From NCBI GenBank assembly GCA_025529335.1, contig JAMYHX010000001.1, positions 62,001 through 126,000 on the forward strand: DNA of 64,000 bases. The letters run 5' to 3'. Source of the DNA: Rhizopus sp. PT2906. Lineage: Eukaryota; Mucoromycota; Mucoromycetes; Mucorales; Rhizopodaceae. Each line of letters begins with the position of its first letter. The first letter of the stretch is position 1. This document shows positions 20,083 to 31,631 of this stretch, one piece after another. The notes beneath the pieces are model-generated. The model was not told the DNA's origin. It did not search any database and was given only the letters and a program-made list of their open reading frames with translations. The position numbers were made by a program, and so were the translations under genes.

Positions 20083-23000
20083 ATGAGTTACGAAAACAGA
20101 GGCTACAGATCACGTCAAGAAGGTATATTTTATATATTCATTCTCTTACATGTGTTCACTTTTATCATAGGTGGCCGTTATAGACAAAGTGGAGGTGGAG
20201 GTGGAGGTGGTGGTGCTTATCGTCGTAGAGGTAAAATAGAGCTTTTTTTTTTTTTTAAAAAAAAAAAAACTAGCATATTGACGTGTTTATTAGATGAAAG
20301 AAAAGGTTATAGCAACCGTCGACCTTATGATAGACCACCTGAATCACGAAGAAGCGACGATCTGGAAGATATTGAGATCAAGCTCAAGGGTTTGATCATA
20401 AAGATTGGTGACAAGGTATTTACATTACATTACAAGATTTACTAAAACTCACAAAAAAATACTCTAGTTTACACCCGAATTGCAAGTTAATTTAACCAAA
20501 ATGAGGAATATTCTAGACAGCGATTACTCAAAGTATCCAGAAACTGTTGAAAACACATTGACAGCTTGGTAATAGATAGAAACACAAATAAATGATTTGT
20601 TACTAAACCTTACATATAGTGTATGCGAACTTCCTGCCAAAGCACCTGTGTATGGTACCTTGATTGGTTTATTAAATGTATCCAGACACGATATTGTCGC
20701 CAAATTGATGATCAACTTTAATAAGGCGCTGGCAGAGGCTGTCGAAAAATTAGATTGGTTCAGATTGAAGCAACTCTTGAGATTTTATGGTGAACTTGTC
20801 AATTCTAATACAATATCACCAACAACATATGCTAATCTTCTTTTGGACTTGTTATCTGCTTTGGATCAGCCTAACCAACTTCGCAAACGATTAGACAGCG
20901 TCGTGTATATCATACTTTCCACTCTTCCTTGGTGTGCTCGAGAGCTCAGTGAACGCGGAGCTTCTGAATTCGAGCAAATTTTGAAAAAGATTGAGATTTA
21001 TATGCAACGTAGAGGGGACATAAAGGTACCGGGATTACTCAAGCAATATGATGATAAACGTTTTGATACACTCAAGGAGGATGTAAGGACAAAAATACAA
21101 GACAGGCTTAATGTTTAACCTTTTCTTTATGTACAGCCTTTAGCACATATCTGGTCTCTTACTCAAGAACTTCAAGCAAAATCATGGAGAGTGAGTATAT
21201 CTTGTAGCCTTAGACATATATTCTAATATATCCTCTAGGCCCCACTCATCCCTAAACCTCATCGTTGGTTTGACAGTGAATTCAGCTCTGCGCTTCAGCA
21301 TGATATACCTAGACTTTATCTGGCTCATCACAAGGACTCTGTTCAATATATTACGCCTGCACCTAGTCTAAAGCTCTTTGCCGATGATGCAGGAAATACA
21401 TTACCTGTCCTTCCTGATCACGACGGTCTTGAATACTTTATCCTTCAAGAGCTTATTTCAGACATTTTGCACTTGTATGAAGTAAACCGTAAAGACTGTG
21501 CGAAATATTTGTTGAACCTTCCACATAACTGCGAGCCTAGATTCTTTAAGCCTGCATCATCGGGTGATGACGACTCAATGGATGAAGACGATGAAGAAGA
21601 ATCCTCTGGCTGGGTTTTGTCTGATCTTTTAGCCGAGGTAAAAGAAATACAAATACTTATGATCCTCCTTCTAATAAATTTATATAGAGCGTATTTGCAC
21701 ATCTCCTTCGACTTCCATCTTCTAATCTCCGTGAAGTGTTCTACTCTTGTGTGGTTACTGAACTTTGTAGAGCTGATGTATCGACATTCCCCATGTCTTT
21801 GGGTCGAGCTGTCAAGACTCTCTTTGACCGCTTGTCATCTTTGGATGCTGAATGTATTCACCGTTTCTACTGTTGGTTTTCCCATCACTTGAGTAACTTT
21901 GGCTTTCAATGGGACTGGAAAGCATGGTAAGAAATGTTCATAAAACGACTTGTATCAAATACTTACTTTCATGTCATCAGGGAACATGCACTCACGATGG
22001 AGCCACTAGCTCCTCAAGCTTGCTTTATAAGAGAACTATTGGAAAAAGAGATTCGACTAAGCTACTATGAACGTGTCAAATCAATGCTTCCAGAAAACTA
22101 TCATGTCATGATTCCAGCCACTGCCCCTGTGCCCAGCTTTAAATATGAAAATGCAGAGGATCCATTGCATGCTAAATCCAAGGAAGTTATTGATAGTATT
22201 CGTACCAAGAAGAGCGTTGAAGAGCTAAGAGATCTTCTTTCTCGATATAAAGAAGAGCTTGCATCAACAGGCGTCTCATCAGAAGTAGAGCAACAATCAA
22301 TTATTCGAGAATTGTTCACCCAATGTCTATTACTTGTTGGATCCAAGAGTTTCTCTCATGTTTTGAATGTGGTCGAACGATACTTGGAAGTGCTTCGATT
22401 TTTGAATGCAACTCCTGAAGGACGTCTTCATACTGTGCAAATTGTTTCTAGTTTTTGGAAAGATAACACACAGGTAAAATAACCATAAAAGACAAATTAT
22501 TCCATTTTTGTTAATTAATTCAATACATAGTTCTTGGGCATCCTTGTGGATAAATTGTTGAACTACCGAGTCATTGATCCTGCCTCTGTTATCACTTGGA
22601 TATTTGAATCAGATCAATTTAAGCAAGTTGGAAGGTAAGCAATGAAACCAAGGTTGAACTGTATGCTCATTGTTCAATATATATATAGAGCTTATGTTTG
22701 GGAAGTGTTGAAGAATACGTTAAGCAAGGTCAATTCTCGTGTTGCACAAGTGAAATCTAAGCTAGATAACCTCCAATCAACTCATGAGGTCAATAAAGCA
22801 AAGAGATCTGAATCAGAAACAACTGAAAGTAAGAACAATAAGTTATAGTGTAACGTGATATTTATATCTTTAATTAGTGACTGAAGCCGAAGAGCAGCAA
22901 GAGTTGGATTCGATTCGTATTGTCGAAAACTCCCTCGCGACAGTGACAAGAGAAAGAAAAGAAGTGTTTTTACTTGTCTGCCAAAAGTTTACACAGATGC

Positions 23001-23276
23001 TCAAGGCAATTGAACAGGATTCGAGCTCGAATCAATGGACGATCTGGTGGGCTTTTGGATGGTACAAGGAGATTCTTCGTGTGGTAAGTCCCTTATTTAG
23101 TCTAGTTGATGGTGTAATGTAGGTCATTCATCTTTATTATATAGAATTATAAAGAATGTAAAGGATTCATTACAACTCTTGAGACATTAGTGTTTACACC
23201 AGATTTGGATAAACGTATTCTTGATGTATTTAATGAAGTTAAGCAACTGGCAGAGCAAGATGATCTCTTGGTATAA
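20083..23276 (+). CDS. CBP80: Nuclear cap-binding protein subunit 1 (CBP80/NCBP1)
   Basis: The proposed 13-exon CDS is join(20083..20122, 20171..20230, 20294..20415, 20468..20568, 20620..21082, 21137..21190, 21239..21637, 21688..21926, 21981..22473, 22531..22634, 22689..22828, 22878..23083, 23145..23276), 850 residues, every junction GT-AG and in frame. CBP80 binds CBP20 and caps of nuclear transcripts, acting in splicing, export and the first round of translation. After an Arg/Gly-rich start (a run of eight Gly near residue 20) comes the MIF4G domain (DLEDIEIKLKGLIIKIGDK to LLKQYDDKRFDTLKED), then the MIF4G-like 2 region (PLIPKPHRWFDSEFSS ...) and MIF4G-like 3 (SYYERVKSMLPENYHVMIPA onward). 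A coiled coil lies near VNSRVAQVKSKLDNLQ. The length matches the family (about 790-860). Confidence 0.93.
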
Positions 23277-23433
23277 TGACCGCTTTGAACGGATAATTAG
23301 ACTTACAAATAAATATGCTTCCTTGTGACACGATTTATCTTTTTGCTTATCTGTGTTCTCTGCAGTAAAATGATATTTAAAGAGAGAGGCAAAACGGGAG
23401 GGTGTTTTTCTATTTCTTTATTCAACAGACAGT

Positions 23434-24806
23434 ATGCGTATTCCTCTTGTCTATCCTTTTACTCTTGTAGCCATTGTTGGTCTTGCCAATGCTTCTGGGC
23501 ATCACAAGACTGGACATCACAAGCACCATGGTCAACCAAAGGGGAAGGCCTTTGATCACTTTCTTCAAATATGGTTTGAAAATGAAGTAGGTCTTGTATT
23601 TTCGCAAAAGACCCACAAAAAATAATGATTTATTCCTGTTTAACAAGGATTTCGATACTATCACAAAAGTGCCTGGATTTACAGACCTTTTGAAGGAAGG
23701 CATCCTTTTGGACAATTATAATGCCATCACTCATCCATCACAACCAAACTATGTTGCTGCTGCTGGCGGTTCTACCTTTGGCATCACAGATGATGAATAC
23801 TACAATATCTCGGCCAATACCTCAACTATTTTTGATTTACTGGAAGCTAAAGGCTTGACTTGGAAAATGTATCAGGAAAATATCCCTTCTGCTGGTTGTA
23901 CTTTCTATAGGTCTGGAACCTATGTTCGTAAGCATAATCCTGCTGCTAGTTTTGATTCTATAGGATTGAACAAGACTCAATTGGAAAACATTGTTGGAGG
24001 TAAAAACAAGGCATAATGGGCAAGACGCCACTTTTTCTCTCCCCTTTTTTCTTTGCTTATCCTAATTATAGGCGATCAATTTCAAAAGGACATTGAAGCC
24101 GAGACGCTTCCTAACTGGATGTTGTAAGTAAAAGCCGTGATATTGCATGCATATATCCCCTTTTCTAACGGTTTGAAACGTAGCTACACTCCCGATATGA
24201 ATAGCGATGGCCACGGTAAAGAAAGCATAATTCTTTTTAAGCAAGTATCTAATTATTTTTAAAAGATACCAATGCTAGTTATGCTGGCAACTGGTTAGCC
24301 GACTTTTACAAGACAACGTTAAACAATACAAAACTTCTTGACAGAGCCGTGATCTTGATTACGTTTGATGAGGTTCGTTGCTCTTTTATGTTGATAAAAA
24401 ATAACACTAAAAATGTTCTAGACCAAGACATACACTATCAGGAACAGAGTCTGGTCTCTCTTGATGGGTGCTATTCCTAAGCAACTGAAGGGTACGAAGG
24501 ATAGTCATTTTTACACTCGTAAGTTGATATACATATATAATCTAGATCTTTAATATTTTTAACATTGTCGTACTTTTTTTTGTAGACTATTCTACACTAA
24601 GCACAGTTGAACATAATTGGGACTTGGGCAACTTGGGTCGTCAGGACACAAACAAGACAGTTTCCAACGTTTTCGAGTTTGCCGCAAAGGCACTTGACTA
24701 TAAAAATGTGATCATTCCCGAAAACGAGATTCCCTGGATGAACAACTCAATACCAGGTCCATTAACTGGTAAATCTTGGAATGAAACACATGGCACTTCT
24801 TTATAA
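23434..24806 (+). CDS. Secreted phosphoesterase-family protein (acid phosphatase-like, PF04185)
   Basis: The proposed CDS is join(23434..23586, 23648..23999, 24072..24123, 24184..24215, 24266..24372, 24422..24518, 24586..24806), 337 residues. The N-terminus is a signal peptide (MRIPLVYPFTLVAIVGLANA) followed by a His-rich stretch (HHKTGHHKHHGQ). The phosphoesterase domain begins FDHFLQIWFENEDFDTITK and holds the family's HPSQPNYVAAAGGSTFG block, TPDMNSDGHDTNASYAGNW, and a second metal-site strand RAVILITFDET. Several N-glycosylation sequons (NIS, NTS, NKT, NNT) support secretion. PF04185 includes fungal phosphate-repressible acid phosphatases and bacterial phospholipase C; the acid phosphatase type is the better match in length. 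Phosphate regulation is plausible but not visible here. Confidence 0.85.
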
Positions 24807-25757
24807 CCAAATAAAAATATTATATCCTGTACACTTGATTACGACAAGAGATGCTGTTATTTTTAAACTGCGTGTATTTATCAGGATGATGCGAAAAAGC
24901 TGTTATTTTTAAAAAGAAAATGATTGTTCCCCCCCTCCTCTAAATCAACTATGGGCCGCTCAGCCAAAAATCTTTAGGAAAGGGGGAATCATAAAATACA
25001 TTTAGGTTAAATCTGATAAGAATCTCACCTAGAGACATGATTGCTTGTAAATCTAGTATATATACCCTGAGTCATGATGACAACAATAAGATTTATAAGC
25101 ATGTCATTCTCAGATATACAAGCTTTTTATCAATTCGAGCTACAACCATCCTCTCTTCTTTTTATGTGAATTAACTATACAACAAAGGAAGTGTTTTTTT
25201 TTTTTCCCAAGCGTGTCAACCATATTACTAATAGACCCTGAAGCAAAATGTCTTGTTAAAATCTGCATTTAAAAAGTGAAACGACCGGATCGTCAGGTTA
25301 CTGAAAACATCCAAGCGGACCCAAGAAGGTTTTCTTGGTTTCTGTAGATGAGATTACGCAAGCTGACGAAAATGATGTACCACCCAATTGATTTCACTTT
25401 TTACATGATTTTGTAACCAGAACATCGGGAATACACAGTAGAACTCCATGGCGTCGTTTCGGCGGCTTGTTTTCTACAATGTGAGAACATTTTCTTTGAT
25501 CTCGACAAGACCGTGATTCTAGGCAAGCATCATGCTCTGATTCTCAGTTCAAACAGTGATACGATCAGCTGTGGAAAACAAACGTATGAATATAAACAAA
25601 AGAACGTTAGATACTGTGGGAAATTTGTCATCTCCGTGGAATACGGACTTAGTATTGTTGTGCATCTCCTTCGGAGCTGTAAAAAGTTCTTTATATTGTT
25701 CTGATCTGATTTCCCTCTCTCTCTTTTTCCCTACTCTTTTTATCTGTTCTTTTTTCC
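24807..25757. other. Intergenic region upstream of the MFS gene
   Basis: This 950-bp spacer contains no convincing coding exon, tRNA or repeat unit. It ends in a pyrimidine-rich leader (CTCTCTCTTTTTCCC) immediately before the MFS start codon. Confidence 0.6.
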
Positions 25758-27197
25758 ATGACTGACACGGTACAACCACCCGATCAGATATCAGCAAAAA
25801 AGACATTGCACCAGAGATTAATTGATTCACCAATTGTAGCGTGTGTTTGTGGTAGCATTATTTTATGGATTTCATTTGGTATACGACAAACCTTTGGAGT
25901 CTATCTAATTCCTGTCACTCATGAAACCGGATGGAGCCGTTCGACATTTTCGATCGCTGCTGCTTTACTTCAGCTCCTCTGGGGGTTCGGTCAGCCATTC
26001 ATTGTATACCTTGCAGAAAGAAAGATAGGATTTGGTAAGACGATATTCTTTGGATCTATTTTTTATGCTGTCGGTTGCTTCATACTTTATGCCTCCAGTC
26101 AGTCTCCTGGTCTATTTATTTTCGGTATGGGTGTAGTCATTGGCATAAGTGTTGGAGGAAATTCCTTCCCAATTGTTCTGGCCTCCATAGGTCGAAGATT
26201 TCCTCAAAATTCAAAGTATCAAAGCATCGCTTTTGGTATCGTTTCAAGTTTTGGCAGTTTTGGTCAATGTCTCTTTTTGCCAATTGCGAGAGGCATGATT
26301 GGTACCATAGGATGGAGATTATCTCTTGTTATTAGTGGTATGTTTGATTTTTTTTCTCGATTGGGGTGTTTATCTAATTGTGCTCCCGAGATAGGTGTCA
26401 TCATTGCTGCGCTTTCACCTTTAGCCTATTTCTTACAATCAGTTCCGCCCAAGCCTGCCGAAAGATCATCTAAAGAAGATATAGAAGAGACATCCACCAC
26501 AAGTACAGTGAGTGAGAAAGAGACGACAGAAAAAAAAGTAAATGACAAAGAAGAGAAACAGCAGGTAGTAGACATTTCTGCTCCTGATATAAAGACAGCA
26601 TTAAAGCAGGCATTTACTTCGCCTATTTACATATTCATCACCCTGGGCTTCTCCGTATGTGGATTTCACATTGCGTTTATTGCCACCCATTTCCCTGCCT
26701 ACTTGCAAGATCATGGCATTGACTCTTCACTGGCAGCTTGGACGATTTCCATTATTGGTCTAGGATCAACATTTGGTACCATACTCGCAGGCTATCTCTG
26801 CACTGTCGTTCAACCACGCTTTGTGTTGATGAGCATTTATTTGCTAAGAGCAGTACTGATCGTCATCCTCATGTTTCTTCCGACCACCGTTGCCTCTACT
26901 GTCGTCTTTTCCGTTCTGTTTGGCCCACTTTCACTCTCGACTGTGCCGCCGACGACCAAGTTCATTGGTGATTCATTCGGGCATAAATATTTGGGTACAT
27001 TAACATCCATTAGCTTTATCGGGCACCAGATTGGCTCCTTCTTGGGTGCATACGTTTCTGGTGTTATCTATGATCGTACTCATGACTACAGTCGTATGTG
27101 GTACGGAAGCTTCGCAGTGGCCATCTTTGCTGTTGGAGCTAACTTCTTGGCCGGATTTGCGCCTATTGTAAATAGAAAACCTGCTGCTATTAAATAA
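25758..27197 (+). CDS. MFS transporter, monocarboxylate-transporter (SLC16)-like
   Basis: A major facilitator superfamily permease in the plasma membrane or an organelle membrane. Read as one exon it has 479 residues. The first half opens with a segment typical of fungal MCT-like proteins, SFGIRQTFGVYLIPVTHETG, and WSRSTFSIAAALLQLLWGFG, with about six membrane segments. A charged cytoplasmic loop (about residues 238-275, rich in Glu/Lys/Thr) separates the second six, which begin FITLGFSVCGFHIAFIATHF. An internal 57-bp segment (26338-26394) looks like an in-frame intron; without it the protein has 460 residues and the sixth membrane segment becomes continuous (SLVISG joined to VIIAALSPLAYFL). 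The substrate cannot be predicted beyond small carboxylates or related solutes. Confidence 0.88.
   Translation: MTDTVQPPDQISAKKTLHQRLIDSPIVACVCGSIILWISFGIRQTFGVYLIPVTHETGWSRSTFSIAAALLQLLWGFGQPFIVYLAERKIGFGKTIFFGSIFYAVGCFILYASSQSPGLFIFGMGVVIGISVGGNSFPIVLASIGRRFPQNSKYQSIAFGIVSSFGSFGQCLFLPIARGMIGTIGWRLSLVISGMFDFFSRLGCLSNCAPEIGVIIAALSPLAYFLQSVPPKPAERSSKEDIEETSTTSTVSEKETTEKKVNDKEEKQQVVDISAPDIKTALKQAFTSPIYIFITLGFSVCGFHIAFIATHFPAYLQDHGIDSSLAAWTISIIGLGSTFGTILAGYLCTVVQPRFVLMSIYLLRAVLIVILMFLPTTVASTVVFSVLFGPLSLSTVPPTTKFIGDSFGHKYLGTLTSISFIGHQIGSFLGAYVSGVIYDRTHDYSRMWYGSFAVAIFAVGANFLAGFAPIVNRKPAAIK
26338..26394 (+). other. Probable in-frame intron of the MFS gene
   Basis: The segment starts GTATGTTTGATTTTTTTTCT, contains a TATCTAATTG branch-point match and ends CGAGATAG. 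Its length, 57 bp, is a multiple of three and it holds no stop, so it hides inside the long open frame. The 19 residues it would encode contain a polar break in a predicted membrane helix. Confidence 0.75.
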
Positions 27198-27770
27198 ATA
27201 GATATTTTATGCTTGAAGCATATATAATAATATTAAATAGAATGAATGTCTGCTTTTTTTTTGTGGTGTTCCGAGCAGTGTAACGATGGCATTGAAAAAA
27301 GATGAAGTGTTCATAGTGGCGCAGTAGCTACGTTGTCTGATTTACTCTTTATGAGTAAGACTCAATTCATTTTTGTTACCATTTTTCTAAAGATACACTT
27401 GTATGAGATATATTGTCATTATATGGATAAATCTTTGGTATTCTTTCATATGGAATTAATGAATTCTACAAAAGGATAATGAGCTACAGTTTATATTCAA
27501 CATGGTGACAACAATATGCAAAAATGTCAAACGATGCTCATCATTCAAAACGCTTGTCATACATACAGTCTATCCGGAAAAAAGAACCATGATCTCGGTA
27601 CTCTTTCTATTCGTACTTTTCAAGTCACTGCACCAAATGACAAGATGGCGTAGTCGAAATGCAAAAAAAAAGGTTTAGAGGACAAGTTGTTCCTTGATCT
27701 GATTGGAAACAATGCAAGAATTTCTGTCCTTTTCCAGGAAATCGGAGTTTTAATGTCAGTGATGTGACTT

Positions 27771-27779
27771 GTATATAAA
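27771..27779 (+). promoter_or_regulatory. TATA box of the eS27 gene
   Basis: GTATATAAA lies about 80 bp before the proposed initiator ATG (27852), with a pyrimidine-rich CTTTCCTTTTTAC about 45 bp downstream as a likely start region, as is usual for ribosomal protein genes. Confidence 0.55.
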
Positions 27780-27851
27780 AGTGAATATCAATCCATTCAT
27801 GGTTTGTCAAGAGGTGAATCTTTCCTTTTTACAAGCACTCGACACAGGAAT

Positions 27852-28517
27852 ATGACTGTAAGTTTGAATAAAGCGAAAAGGAAAGAGATGCCATGTGCAT
27901 GAATGGATGGTGTATAGAAAAGATGGATGAAAAAAAATGAGTTGAGATGGATGGATGGATCATGTAGAAATGATGGAAAGGAAATTTATATAGAATGAAT
28001 ACAAAAACACAGTGAATAAATGCTGCGCAACATGCATAATTACAATTCTCCATTTTCACACACACACACACATATATTTCACGTACATATTTATACACTG
28101 CTATTACAACACATGAGTCAAGGCTTACATATAAATATATACAGATCAACATAATCATGCACATGGCGATTCTCTTTCAATTCGTTATTCATTCTCAAAA
28201 CTAACACTTTTATATAGTTGGCCGTCGATCTTCTTAACCCTTCTGTTGAACACGAAAAGCGTTCTCACAAGCTCAAGAGACTTGTTCAGTCTCCCAACTC
28301 CTACTTTATGGATGTCAAGTGTCCTGGTATGTGAAGCAATGTATACAAAAAGTCAATCTCGCTAACAACAATTACAGGTTGCTTGAACATTAGCACCGTC
28401 TTCAGCCATGCTCAAACTGTTGTCTTATGTTCATCTTGCGGTACTGTTTTATGCCAACCCACTGGTGGTCGTGCCCGTTTGACTGAAGGTTGTTCTTTCC
28501 GCAGAAAGGCCAACTAA
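27852..28517 (+). CDS. RPS27: 40S ribosomal protein eS27
   Basis: The proposed CDS is join(27852..27857, 28218..28326, 28378..28517), 84 residues, matching the family length. The protein is a small zinc-ribbon component of the small ribosomal subunit. The second exon encodes LAVDLLNPSVEHEKRSHKLK and RLVQSPNSYFMDVKCPG; the third CLNISTVFSHAQTVVLCSSC and GGRARLTEGCSFRRKAN. The zinc ligands are CPGC and CSSC. The first coding exon is only ATG ACT, joined at a perfect GTAAGT donor in phase 0 to the TATATAG acceptor; first introns right behind the start codon are well known in this gene in fungi. The 360-bp first intron contains (GATG)n and (CA)n microsatellites. Confidence 0.88.
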
Positions 28518-28567
28518 AGAAAAAGAAAATAAAGGACGAATAAATGCAACCATTATTTAAATTTTTA

Positions 28568-29347
28568 TTATTGTGAAAAGTCATAGTAAAACATGAGAGC
28601 ATCTACTAGTTTGTCAGGACTATTCTTTAATCTTCCAGCATTTGGAATACGGCCCACTTGCTGGAAACCGAGCTTTTTCCAAATGGCTATGGAACCTGGG
28701 TTGTTTTCAAATACAAGATTGAACAAGGATGCCTTGTAGCCTATAGCAGGAACAAGTATTTTGAATGCTTCACCCATAGCCACTCCTGCGCCCACTCCAC
28801 GGTAATGTTCCATGACAAAGAATCCTCCGTTACAAATCTAACATGATGAGTGTTTATGTGGGAAATAAACTAGCCGCAGCACACTTACGTGGGAACATCG
28901 ACCAGGATAATTGGGCTTGATGTAAAACATGCCAATGATCTTGTCAGTCCAATCATAGTCTACTTGAGGTTCAATTATGCCGTCCTTGGACATGACAAAA
29001 GCATCGTACCTATTTGGTGTTACTATCTTGATTCAACTGACAGGCTATTTGTTTACCCCAAGAAATAATCTCTAAACTCCTGCTCATTCAGCGTATTTTC
29101 CTGGGGATAAGTCGAACTGAGAAGAGAATGTAAGTTAGGTCCGACCTTATCAAAAAATAAAAGTTTACCCGTCTTCAATCTCTTTATTGAATCTTGAATG
29201 AAGATAATCGACCAAAGGTTTATTATTTGGATCTACTTGCTGAATATAGCCTTCAATACCATTACGTAGCACCTTCTTTATAGGCAAAATAGTACTCAAA
29301 TCAGACGTTCCTTGAGGTTTGGGAATACGACCGTAAGCACTTGACAT
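28568..29347 (-). CDS. GNAT-family N-acetyltransferase (MPR1-like)
   Basis: The gene starts at 29347 (MSSAYGRIPKPQGTSDLS) and ends at 28568. Exons recovered read ...YLHSRFNKEIEDG, then TYPQENTLNEQEFRDYFLG (near 29118-29060), then YDAFVMSKDGIIEPQVDYDW and IGMFYIKPNYPGRCSH (near 29010-28890), then ICNGGFFVMEHYRGVGAGVA and on to the stop. The acetyl-CoA binding motif A is HYRGVGAGVAMGEA, and the terminal half (NPGSIAIWKKLGFQQVGRIP, PDKLVDALMFYYDF) resembles yeast Mpr1 and related acetyltransferases of proline analogues. The true substrate is unknown. Its start region is shared with a divergent spacer of 850 bp. Confidence 0.8.
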
Positions 29348-30197
29348 GATTAAGGAAAAGCGAAAGAAAGAAAAGACAAAAGGCTGTACGAATCATGAAT
29401 AAAAGGAACCAGTGAAGTATACGTCTCCGCTTTAAAGGGAACAGCAGTAAACGTTTTCCCATTACATGGTGATTTTCCCGTATCGATATTGGTTCATTGG
29501 TCTCAGTAGAGAGTATGCGCCATTGGTATCAAATCCTTTTGTGTCTGATCAGACGCGCTCCCGTTAACACAGACCACCCCTTCTACAAGATCTGTCTCTG
29601 ATCCCTAAGGGAGTTTATCTTCTTCTTACTACCAAGCGGTGCCGCTGTGGTTGTACCTTTCGAATTTTATACCGAGTCACTCATAGTACTTCCTGTTGGA
29701 CGAAGCAATGGTGCTATTTTTCGTTTGCACCGTTGCTGCAATGCTTGATTCCGCCTTCTTTCTATACAAAGCGCTTCTTATACTGTGACTGTTCCCCTTC
29801 TATACAATCATCGTCACAGTCTCCATTTGAGACTATCCTAATGAATCTCTAGATCATGTATCCCCAGGAAACAGCTAGACCCAGCCTACTTGGCTCACTC
29901 TCCTTTTCAGTGGACGTTGTTCAGTCTGCTTTTTCCTCGTCTCTCATTGACTGTTTATTTGATGGGTTGATTGATTTCTCTCTCATCTTTCTACTCTTTA
30001 CCCAAACACAATTGAATTTCTGTTCCTTTTATAAAGAAAATTTATTGTATGCTGTATATATAAAACTTGTCTTTTTTATCAGAAAAAAAAGAAAAGGGGA
30101 TATGTAATTTGTTGAAGTGTGCGAGTGTGTGTGTTTGTGATGCCAAGATGATGTATGATATAAATGAAAAAAATAAAGAATAAAAAAAAAAAAAAAG
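29348..30197. other. Intergenic region between the GNAT and BEM46-like genes
   Basis: The spacer contains no supported exon. It has a CT-rich patch (about 29910-30000) and an A-run right after the BEM46-like stop (about 30181-30196). Both flanking genes lie on the minus strand. Confidence 0.5.
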
Positions 30198-31442
30198 CTA
30201 ATCGAGATTCCAAACGTTATCGCGTACAAATTCAGCAATAGCCTCAAAGAAACCGCTCTAATAAAATAATAGTTTAGCAAGAGTAATACTATGTATATAT
30301 CTCAAACTTACCTGCATGCATGTATCATTATGAGTACCATTTTCAAAAGCTCTCCACACTTTAACACCACTTGTCTGACAGATGTTGTATAGTTTTGCCA
30401 TATGTCCTGGAGGAACAAGTTCGTCCTTTTGACTGGATAAAAACAAGATGGGTACGTGGTGAACATATTTAATTGTCTTGTATGATCTCCATGTTTGATG
30501 TACTAAGTAGACCAAATGTCTTAACGCAGGGAATATGTGAGGTACCAGTAAAGGCTAGTGAACCGGAATTAGATATACAGCATGTAAGCTAGTTTTATAT
30601 ACTTACCACACTTAGAAATGTATTCTCGATAATGAGTGCATCAAATTGTTCTTCATTTCTAGATACTAGACTAATTGCGACTGACCCACCTAATGATTGT
30701 CCATATGCAATCAATTTTGTATGTTTTAATATTGGATGCTGTTTGATGTATTCCAGTACAGTCTAATATACACATGTATAAGCATAACATTCCCTTTCTC
30801 TCCTTTGCTCTTTCTTACTTGTGCATCAATCTTTAATCCTTTCTCGGTTGGTTTTCCTTCACTTAAACCATATCTAAATGATTACATAATATTAAAAAGA
30901 TTATATTTACCGATAAAGTGACATTTACCCTCTATAAGATAGCATGACTACGTTGTATCCTAGCTTTTTATAAAATACTTGAGCAATTGGTAATCGATGA
31001 CCCTATTATTATTAATATATTAATATATATTTGAAAAAGAGTCATCCTTATGTACCATATTTCCAGTATGAGCCTAATTTACAGTTTAGTAAATTGTGAC
31101 ATGATAAAAGATAAACTTACATGAAAACAGACAACAGTAGGCGATTGTAAAGCAACTTCTTCACCTCTCTGTATCATGACATAAGCTCTAATTCTATAAC
31201 CATCCTCTGTCATTAATATAACTTCTTTATCTGGTAAGCCATATTGAGATGGTTTCGCCACCTAATAAACATAAGCATATATGTAAACATGATTATATAA
31301 TTCTCCCCCTTACAATTGTCCTTGAACCACTTGGAAACCCTGAAGCATATAATAATTCACATTGATATGTATATAATAATAAGGATAATGCTACTGTTAC
31401 TGCAACTGCAAAGTAGAATAGATAAAGTAAATAAATGAGCAT
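30198..31442 (-). CDS. BEM46/ABHD13-like alpha/beta hydrolase
   Basis: Start at 31442, stop at 30198. An N-terminal membrane anchor (MLIYLLYLFYFAVAVTVALS) precedes the hydrolase fold, the usual layout of the BEM46/ABHD13 family (fungal polarity-related, membrane-anchored hydrolases). After exon joins the order is: AKPSQYGLPDKEVILMTEDG, SPTVVCFH, GHRLPIAQVFYKKLGYNVVM, LSYRG, YGLSEGKPTEKGLKIDAQ, the nucleophile elbow YGQSLGGSVAI (Gly-x-Ser-x-Gly), the acid turn LSSQKDELVPP, and the catalytic His in GTHNDTC. It ends FVRDNVWNLD. At least six short introns interrupt it; all end in TAG or CAG. The triad is complete, so the enzyme should be active; the substrate is unknown. Confidence 0.85.
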
Positions 31443-31631
31443 TCGATCCCCCTTTTACAAAGAAATAAGAAGAGAGAGAAAAAGAATAAGGAAAAAAAAA
31501 AAAAAAAAAAAGTTAAAAAATAACCCCATCAATCACGTGTTATCCCCACTCAAACCTTGTAATTGTTCTCTTTTGGGTGAGAATATATTTTATTTTACAC
31601 CCCACCTACTTTTTTTTTTTTTCTTTTAAAA

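Noticed and set aside
27300..27375. Possible tRNA around AGTGGCGCAGTAGCTACG with a TTACTC...GAGTAA hairpin
   Set aside because: Only one hairpin forms; no acceptor or T-arm and no TTCGA box downstream.
28161..28217. ATG at about 28164 (MAILFQF) as the eS27 start
   Set aside because: It would need a 34-bp intron with a poor donor. The ATG ACT / GTAAGT start at 27852 gives a better donor, the right phase, the family's N-terminus and a TATA box at a sensible distance.
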